Source: Strigamia acuminata
Taxonomy: Eukaryota > Arthropoda > Chilopoda > Geophilomorpha > Linotaeniidae
Direction of reading: 5' to 3'
Assembly (NCBI GenBank): GCA_949358305.1
Contig: CASHSZ010000144.1
Span: 1-64,000, forward strand
Length of the DNA stretch: 64,000 nucleotides
The position numbers and the translations under genes were made by a program. This document shows, one piece after another, positions 56,704 through 64,000 of the stretch. How positions within the stretch are numbered: position 1 is the stretch's first letter; the number at the start of each line of letters is the position of its first letter. The notes beneath the pieces are model-generated. The model had not been told where the DNA came from and did not search any database. It was given only the letters and a program-made list of their open reading frames with translations.

Positions 56704-57116
56704 TTACGGTCCACGGGGAAATAAATAAATAAATAAATACATAAATGAATGAATGAATGAATGAATAATTAGAATCGAAGAGTGGCTGTCGTCGTCGTCG
56801 TCGCCGCCGTCGCCGCCGGTCCTCTCCTCGCCACCTTTACCACCGGTCGCCCCTTTGTCGTCGCCTTCGTCGTCCACCGGCTCCGTATCATCGGCCATCG
56901 CTCCCATCCACTTCTTCTCCACCCTCTCCAACATGTTCTCGAATCGTTCCTCCGTTCTCCTCCGTTCTCGCCAGCATCGCTTCCAATTTTGCCTCCGTCC
57001 TCGCCATCATCTTCTCGACCATCGCCTCCAGCGCCGTCTCCTCGCTCTTCTTTTCACTCGGTGTCGGTGGCGGCGGCGGCGGCGGTGGTCGCGCAGACGC
57101 ACCCCCTCGACGCAAC
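56704..57116 (-). pseudogene. Acidic coiled-coil gene, second copy, frameshifted
   Basis: Exon 2 of the gene at 38194: it begins LRRGGASARP after an acceptor (GCTAG, ending 57117), runs through the coiled coil, then a tandem duplication of the 10-bp word GAACGGAGGA near 56955-56975 shifts the frame. The acidic tail is open in another frame. The first exon is absent, replaced by the GA microsatellite. It probably makes no normal product. Confidence 0.7.
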
Positions 57117-57136
57117 TAGCGAAAAAAAAAAAAAAA

Positions 57137-57347
<211 letters not shown>

Positions 57348-57350
<3 letters not shown>

Positions 57351-57389
57351 TGCACTGTTCACGCGCCCACATGCGTGAACAGTGCACTC
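57348..57389. repeat. Perfect inverted repeat at the junction
   Basis: 17-bp arms (57348-57364 and 57373-57389; core GTGCACTGTTCACGC) around an 8-nt loop. In the other left ends (14654-14680, 63460-63486) only the right arm is present, so the left arm is specific to this junction. Confidence 0.85.
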
Positions 57390-57424
57390 GCCCTCCGCGC
57401 CCCGTCGGCGTAGGCGCCGGCCGT

Positions 57425-57462
<38 letters not shown>

Positions 57463-57852
57463 GCCCGGGAATCGCCCTTCCGCCCGTCACCGAATTTTGT
57501 CAATATCTGATAAATTTCCACAGAATTGCAGCGACATTGTACGGGATATTTCTGCCCGATTTGACGGACTTATGTAAAACATTGCTGAAATTCCGTGGAA
57601 ATTTATAAAATATTGACAAAGGTTGGTGACCGACCCACGGCGCGTTGCGGCGCGGTCGGAGCACGCGACCCGATCCCCCCCTCCCCCCGTCCCCAAAAAA
57701 CCACGCCTCGAGGAACCCCGAGGTTCGGTTTCCGACCGGGTCGCCTCTTGATCCGACCCGGGGCGCGTCACGGCGCGGTCGAAGGACGGCCCTCGCCCCC
57801 AAAAACCACACTCCGGGTCACGTGGTCTCGCACCCGACTCTCTCAGTTTTCC

Positions 57853-60800
57853 CGTTACGGGATCATGACGGGCCGTTACGGGATCGTGACGGGACCGTCG
57901 GCGGCCCGTTAACGGCTTGTACGGGCCGTTACGGGATCGTGACGGGACCGTCGGCGGCCCGTTAACGGCCCGTGCGGACCGTTACGGGATCGTGACGGGA
58001 CCGTCGGCGGCCCGTTAACGGCCCGTGCGGGCCCATGCGGGCCGTTGACGGGCCGTTGACGGGCCGTTGACGGGCCGTTAACGGGCCGTTAACGGGCCGT
58101 GACGGTGTAAATCGAAAAAATCAACAACCGACAACACGTACGTGAAAACGCGTACAACATTCATAGACATTAATCTCGAATCCTGTTTTTGGTTTTACGC
58201 CGTTAACGGGCCGTTAACGGCCCGTTAACGGCCCGTCAACGGCCCGCATGGAGTCGTACGGGCCGTTAACGGGCTGCCGACGGTCCCGTCACGATCCCGT
58301 CACGGCTCGTGCGGGCCGTTAACGGGCCGCCGACAGTCCCGTCACGATCCCGTCACGGCCTGTGCGGGCCGTTAACGGGCCGTTAACGGGCCGTTAACGG
58401 CCCGTTAACGGCGTAAAACCAAAAACAGGATTCGAGATTAATGTCTATGAATGTTGTACGCGTTTTCACGTACGTGTTGTCGGTTGTTGATTTTTTCGAT
58501 TTACGCCGTAACGGCCCGTTAACGGCCCGTTAACGGCCCGTCAACGGCCCGTCAACGGCCCGCAACGGCCCGCACGGGCCGTTAACGGGCCGTCGACGAT
58601 CCCGTCACGATCCCGCAACGGCCCGCACGGGCCGTTAACGGGCCGCTGACGGTCCCGTCACGATCCCGTCACGGCCTTCGTTCCCGGACTTCGGCTCGCC
58701 GACGGCCCGTACGACCTCACGCGGGCCGTTAACGGGCCGTTAACGGCCCGTTAACGGCCCGTTAACGGCGTAAAACCAAAAACAGGATTCGAGATTAATG
58801 TCTATGAATGTTGTACGCGTTTTCATGTACGTGTTGTCGGTTGTTGATTTTTTCGATTCACGCCGTAACGGCCCGTTAACGGCCCGTTAACGGCCCGTCA
58901 ACGGCCCGTCAACGGCCCGCAACGGCCCGCACGGGCCGTTAACGGGCCGTCGACGATCCCGTCACGATCCCGCAACGGCCCGCACGGGCCGTTAACGGGC
59001 CGCTGACGGTCCCGTCACGATCCCGCAACGGCCCGCACGGGCCGTTAACGGGCCGTCGACGATCCCGTCACGATCCCGCAACGGCCCGCACGGGCCGTTA
59101 ACGGGCCGCTGACGGTCCCGTCACGATCCCGCAACGGCCCGCACGGGCCGTTAACGGGCCGTCGACGGTCCCGTCACGATCCCGCAACGGCCCGCACGGG
59201 CCGTTAACGGCCCGTTAACGGCCCGTTAACGGCCCGTTAACGGGGCAAAACCGAAAACAGGATTCGAGATTAATGTCTATGAATGTTGTACGCGTTTTCA
59301 TGTACGTGTTGTCGGTTGTTGATTTTTTCGATTCACGCCGTAACGGCCCGTTAACGGCCCGTTAACGGCCCGTCAACGGCCCGTCAACGGCCCGCAACGG
59401 CCCGCACGGGCCGTTAACGGGCCGTCGACGATCCCGTCACGATCCCGCAACGGCCCGCACGGGCCGTTAACGGGCCGCTGACGGTCCCGTCACGATCCCG
59501 TCACGGCCTTCGTTCCCGGACTTCGGCTCGCCGACGGCCCGTACGACCTCACGCGGGCCGTTAACGGGCCGTTAACGGCCCGTTAACGGCCCGTTAACGG
59601 CGTAAAACCAAAAACAGGATTCGAGATTAATGTCTATGAATGTTGTACGCGTTTTCATGTACGTGTTGTCGGTTGTTGATTTTTTCGATTCACGCCGTAA
59701 CGGCCCGTTAACGGCCCGTTAACGGCCCGTCAACGGCCCGTCAACGGCCCGCAACGGCCCGCACGGGCCGTTAACGGGCCGTCGACGATCCCGTCACGAT
59801 CCCGCAACGGCCCGCACGGGCCGTTAACGGGCCGCTGACGGTCCCGTCACGATCCCGCAACGGCCCGCACGGGCCGTTAACGGGCCGTCGACGATCCCGT
59901 CACGATCCCGCAACGGCCCGCACGGGCCGTTAACGGGCCGCTGACGGTCCCGTCACGATCCCGCAACGGCCCGCACGGGCCGTTAACGGGCCGTCGACGG
60001 TCCCGTCACGATCCCGCAACGGCCCGCACGGGCCGTTAACGGCCCGTTAACGGCCCGTTAACGGCCCGTTAACGGGGCAAAACCGAAAACAGGATTCGAG
60101 ATTAATGTCTATGAATGTTGTACGCGTTTTCATGTACGTGTTGTCGGTTGTTGATTTTTTCGATTCACGCCGTAACGGCCCGTTAACGGCCCGTTAACGG
60201 CCCGTCAACGGCCCGTCAACGGCCCGCAACGGCCCGCACGGGCCGTTAACGGGCCGTCGACGATCCCGTCACGATCCCGCAACGGCCCGCACGGGCCGTT
60301 AACGGGCCGCTGACGGTCCCGTCACGATCCCGTCACGGCCTTCGTTCCCGGACTTCGGCTCGCCGACGGCCCGTACGACCTCACGCGGGCCGTTAACGGG
60401 CCGTTAACGGCCCGTTAACGGCCCGTTAACGGCGTAAAACCAAAAACAGGATTCGAGATTAATGTCTATGAATGTTGTACGCGTTTTCATGTACGTGTTG
60501 TCGGTTGTTGATTTTTTCGATTCACGCCGTAACGGCCCGTTAACGGCCCGTTAACGGCCCGTCAACGGCCCGTCAACGGCCCGCAACGGCCCGCACGGGC
60601 CGTTAACGGGCCGTCGACGATCCCGTCACGATCCCGCAACGGCCCGCACGGGCCGTTAACGGGCCGCTGACGGTCCCGTCACGATCCCGCAACGGCCCGC
60701 ACGGGCCGTTAACGGGCCGTCGACGATCCCGTCACGATCCCGCAACGGCCCGCACGGGCCGTTAACGGGCCGCTGACGGTCCCGTCACGATCCCGTCACG

Positions 60801-62057
60801 GCCTTCGTTCCCGGACTTCGGCTCGCCGACGGCCCGTACGACCTCACGCGGGCCGTTAACGGGCCGTTAACGGCCCGTTAACGGCCCGTTAACGGCGTAA
60901 AACCAAAAACAGGATTCGAGATTAATGTCTATGAATGTTGTACGCGTTTTCATGTACGTGTTGTCGGTTGTTGATTTTTTCGATTCACGCCGTAACGGCC
61001 CGTTAACGGCCCGTTAACGGCCCGTCAACGGCCCGTCAACGGCCCGCAACGGCCCGCACGGGCCGTTAACGGGCCGTCGACGATCCCGTCACGATCCCGC
61101 AACGGCCCGCACGGGCCGTTAACGGGCCGCTGACGGTCCCGTCACGATCCCGCAACGGCCCGCACGGGCCGTTAACGGGCCGTCGACGATCCCGTCACGA
61201 TCCCGCAACGGCCCGCACGGGCCGTTAACGGGCCGCTGACGGTCCCGTCACGATCCCGCAACGGCCCGCACGGGCCGTTAACGGGCCGTCGACGGTCCCG
61301 TCACGATCCCGCAACGGCCCGCACGGGCCGTTAACGGCCCGTTAACGGCCCGTTAACGGCCCGTTAACGGGGCAAAACCGAAAACAGGATTCGAGATTAA
61401 TGTCTATGAATGTTGTACGCGTTTTCATGTACGTGTTGTCGGTTGTTGATTTTTTCGATTCACGCCGTAACGGCCCGTTAACGGCCCGTTAACGGCCCGT
61501 CAACGGCCCGTCAACGGCCCGCAACGGCCCGCACGGGCCGTTAACGGGCCGTCGACGATCCCGTCACGATCCCGCAACGGCCCGCACGGGCCGTTAACGG
61601 GCCGCTGACGGTCCCGTCACGATCCCGTCACGGCCTTCGTTCCCGGACTTCGGCTCGCCGACGGCCCGTACGACCTCACGCGGGCCGTTAACGGGCCGTT
61701 AACGGGCCGTTAACGGCCCGTTAACGGCGTAAAACCAAAAACAGGATTCGAGATTAATGTCTATGAATGTTGTACGCGTTTTCACGTACGTGTTGTCGGT
61801 TGTTGATTTTTTCGATTTACGCCGTAACGGCCCGTTAACGGCCCGTTAACGGCCCGTTAACGGCCCGTCAACGGCCCGTCAACGGCCCGCATGGAGTCGT
61901 ACGGGCCGTTAACGGGCCGCCGACGGTCCCGTCACGATCCCGTCACGGCCCGTGCGGGCCGTTAACGGGCCGCCAACGGTCCCGTCACGATCCCGTCACG
62001 GCTCGTGCGGGCCGTTAACGGGCCGCCGACAGTCCCGTCACGATCCCGTAACGGGCT
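57853..62057. repeat. GC-rich palindromic satellite with orientation switch
   Basis: The same units as 15121-18440. The 90-bp AT-rich module is in forward orientation near 58105, then in reverse orientation near 58411, 58770, 59245, 59605, 60080, 60440, 60900, 61372 and 61730. The symmetry centre lies at about 58200-58400. A block of about 830-840 bp repeats (for example starting near 58860 and near 59695). No genes. Confidence 0.9.
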
Positions 62058-63009
62058 GAAAACGGGAAAACTGAAAGAGTCGGGTGCGAGACCACGTGAC
62101 CCGGAGTGTGGTTTTTGGGGGCGAGGGCCGTCCTCCGACCGCGTCGTGACGCGCCCCGAGTCGGATCAAGAGGCGACCCGGTCGGAAACCGAACCTCGGG
62201 GTTCCTCGAGGCGTGGTTTTTTGGGGACGGGGGGAGGGGGGGGGGGGGGGATCGGGTCGCGTGCTCCGACCGCGCCGCAACGCGATGTGGGTCGGTCACC
62301 AACTTTTGTCAATTTTTGACAAATTTCCACGGAATTTCAGCAACATTTTACGAGACGTTTCTGCCCGACTAGACACGTTTCCGCAGGTTTTAGCAAAACA
62401 ACGTTAAATTCTGTGGAAATTTATCAAATGTTGACAAAATTCTGTGCAAGTTTTGTCAGATACTTACTTACTTACGATATAAACTCGAACGTCGTCCATC
62501 GACACTCTCAACATTCCACCGGACATTTTCCGGAAGAGTTTGTCCCGATCGGGACCACGCCTCGACGAAGCCCGGGACCCGGTTTCCGACCGGGTCGTTT
62601 TTGGCCCAAGTCACGGCGCGTCGCGGCGCTTTCGGAGCACGCGACCCGATCCCCCCCTCCCCCCGTTCTCAAAAACCACGCCTCGACGAAGCCCGGGACC
62701 CGGTTTCCGACCGGGTCGTTTTTGGCCCAAGTCACGGCGCGTCGCGGCGCGTTCGGAGCACATGAACCGATCCCCCCTCCCTCCCGTCACAAAAACCACG
62801 TTTTAGCGAAACCCTTGACCGGTCACAAAACCCACCGAACACCGAAAAGCAACGAACAAAACGCGCTCGGTCGCACGAACTACTCGGCCAAAACAACATC
62901 CGCAAATTCCGCATCACAGTCGCGATCAACGAAACAACGTATAGGCCGCCGTAATGTTAAAAAGCGGGACCCTTTCGCCCCCGACAAAATCCGCACACAT
63001 ACCCCAAGG
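62058..63009 (-). repeat. Right terminal region, longer copy
   Basis: 62060-62290 is the reverse complement of the left-end segment at about 57620-57850. An internal direct duplication of about 110 bp (CGCCTCGACGAAGCCCGGGA) starts at 62561 and 62680. The final 250 bp equal those at 53340-53598. Confidence 0.78.
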
Positions 63010-63075
63010 TTAAGCGCCGACTGGTCCCCGTCCGGCCGCGTCCGGGCGTCGCGTCCGCACGCCTGCTTTGCCTAT
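63010..63075. other. TTAA plus 62-bp spacer between two element ends
   Basis: TTAA (63010-63013) follows a right end. A 62-bp GC-rich sequence not seen elsewhere in the window separates it from the next left end, which here is preceded by CCTAT instead of TTAA. Confidence 0.7.
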
Positions 63076-64000
63076 CCTTCGGAAGCGAGTGCACCCGCAA
63101 AATCCGCACTTTGGGAGTGACTATTCCTCGGATTCCGGCCGGACCAAACTCTTCCGGAAAATGTCCGGGGGAATGCTGAGAGTGCCGATAGACGACATTC
63201 GATTTTATGTCGTGGATTTTTGTGCGGTTTGCGCCGTGTTTATTATTCGTACGAGATTTGGTATTTTCGCAGGGTTGTTGTCGCGCGAGATTCATCGGGG
63301 TAAAGCGAGTTCATCAACGACCTCGCCGGTGAATGTTGCTAAAAATCTGTGCAAGTGTTGTCAAATATTGCCGTGATTCGATGGAATTTTTGTCAGACAT
63401 TGGGAAATTTTTTTTGACTTGTCCAACGCGCCAGTAAATCGAGCGTCCACACGCGCCCACATGCGTGAACAGTGCACTCGCCCTCCGCGCCCCGTCGGCG
63501 TAGGCGCCGGCCGTCCCCCCTTTCTCTCTCTCTCTCTCTCTTCCGCCCGGGAATCGCCCTTCCGCCCGTCACCGAATTTTGTCAATATCTGATAAATTTC
63601 CACAGAATTGCAGCGACATTGTACGGGATATTTCTGCCCGATTTGACGGACTTATGTAAAACATTGTTGAAATTCCGTGGAAATTTATAAAATATTGACA
63701 AAGGTTGGTGACCGACCCACGGCGCGTTGCGGCGCGGTCGGAGCACGCGACCCAATCCCCCCCTCCCCCCGTCCCCAAAAAACCACGCCCCGAGGAACCC
63801 CGAGGTTCGGTTTCCGACCGGGTCGCCTCTTGATCCGACCCGGGGCGCGTCACGGCGCGGTCGAAGGACGGCCCTCGCCCCCAAAAACCACACTCCGGGT
63901 CACGTGGTCTCGCACCCGACTCTCTCAGTTTTCCCGTTACGGGATCATGACGGGCCGTTACGGGATCGTGACGGGACCGTCGGCGGCCCGTTAACGGCTT
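63076..64000 (+). repeat. Further left end and start of GC satellite, cut by the window
   Basis: Matches 14270-15120 almost base for base, including the CACCCAATC-type variant GCGACCCAATC that separates it from the 57.6-kb copy. It enters GC satellite at about 63926. A further element probably continues outside the window. Confidence 0.82.

Larger units (their letters stand above)
53603..57117 (+). mobile_element. Second, internally deleted copy of the giant element's core
   Basis: Collinear with 31480-38610. It keeps the transposase 5' leader and about 25 codons (53648-53720), then jumps to the transposase 3' end and following region. It has the whole coiled-coil gene, a tRNA-like gene, the hairpin region, the 3' tail of the alanine-rich gene and exon 2 of the acidic coiled-coil gene. 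The deletions correspond to about 31600-33935 and 36680-37750. It is cut off at the GA microsatellite. Sequence divergence is considerable, so this is an old or different lineage. Confidence 0.82.
57365..63009. mobile_element. Cargo-less element: left end, GC satellite, right end
   Basis: 57365-57852 matches the inner left end (14655-15120 and 63461-63925). 57853-62057 is GC satellite. 62058-63009 is a right end with a fuller sequence than 53216-53598, including an inverted, diverged copy of the left-end segment near 14330-14400. It ends CCAAGG-TTAA. None of the 34 kb of genes is present. Confidence 0.7.

Overview
The window is metazoan, probably invertebrate, nuclear DNA. It carries spliceosomal genes with short GT-AG introns, a BEL/Pao LTR retrotransposon (a metazoan lineage), a piggyBac transposase, two long satellite arrays and very many microsatellites. 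No host species can be named from the sequence alone.

Layout. (1) 1-14269 is an AT-rich satellite of 140/147-bp monomers, split by an apparently young BEL/Pao element at 2286-11081 (minus strand, 1289-bp LTRs, 4-bp ATTC target duplication). (2) At a TTAA inside a satellite monomer a very different GC-rich domain begins. 14270-53598 behaves like one roughly 39-kb element. It has a left terminal region, a GC-rich palindromic satellite, a 34-kb gene and RNA segment, a short inverted block of the same satellite, and a right terminal region ending CCAAGG-TTAA. (3) 53603-57117 is a second, internally deleted and partly decayed copy of the middle of that element. (4) 57348-63009 is a left end, GC satellite and right end joined with no genes between them. 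(5) 63076-64000 starts a further left end.

The 34-kb cargo holds, in order: an acidic three-exon gene; a six-unit array of about 600-bp repeats with conserved hairpins; a nine-exon protein of about 943 aa with paired zinc fingers, a minisatellite, an RS-like region and a PHD-like Cys/His cluster; four tRNA-like cassettes in tandem, each followed by a hairpin; a six-exon piggyBac transposase of 643 aa; a coiled-coil gene; a fifth tRNA-like cassette; an alanine-rich gene; an acidic coiled-coil gene; an intact TK1-type thymidine kinase; further tRNA-like copies; a gene of repeated exons; a 14-exon protein of about 1060 aa with the same paired zinc fingers; and two tiny genes (107 and 111 aa) made almost only of that pair.

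The reading I favour is a giant TTAA-specific piggyBac-family element carrying its own transposase, a nucleotide-salvage enzyme, a four-member family of unrecognised two-finger proteins and two kinds of candidate structured RNA. TTAA ends, terminal repeats, the intact transposase and a collinear deleted copy support mobility. The mismatch between left flank (satellite) and right flank (interior of another copy) shows that the locus is rearranged or that the assembly has a join here. All exon structures were derived by eye from splice signals and reading phase and are not backed by transcripts.
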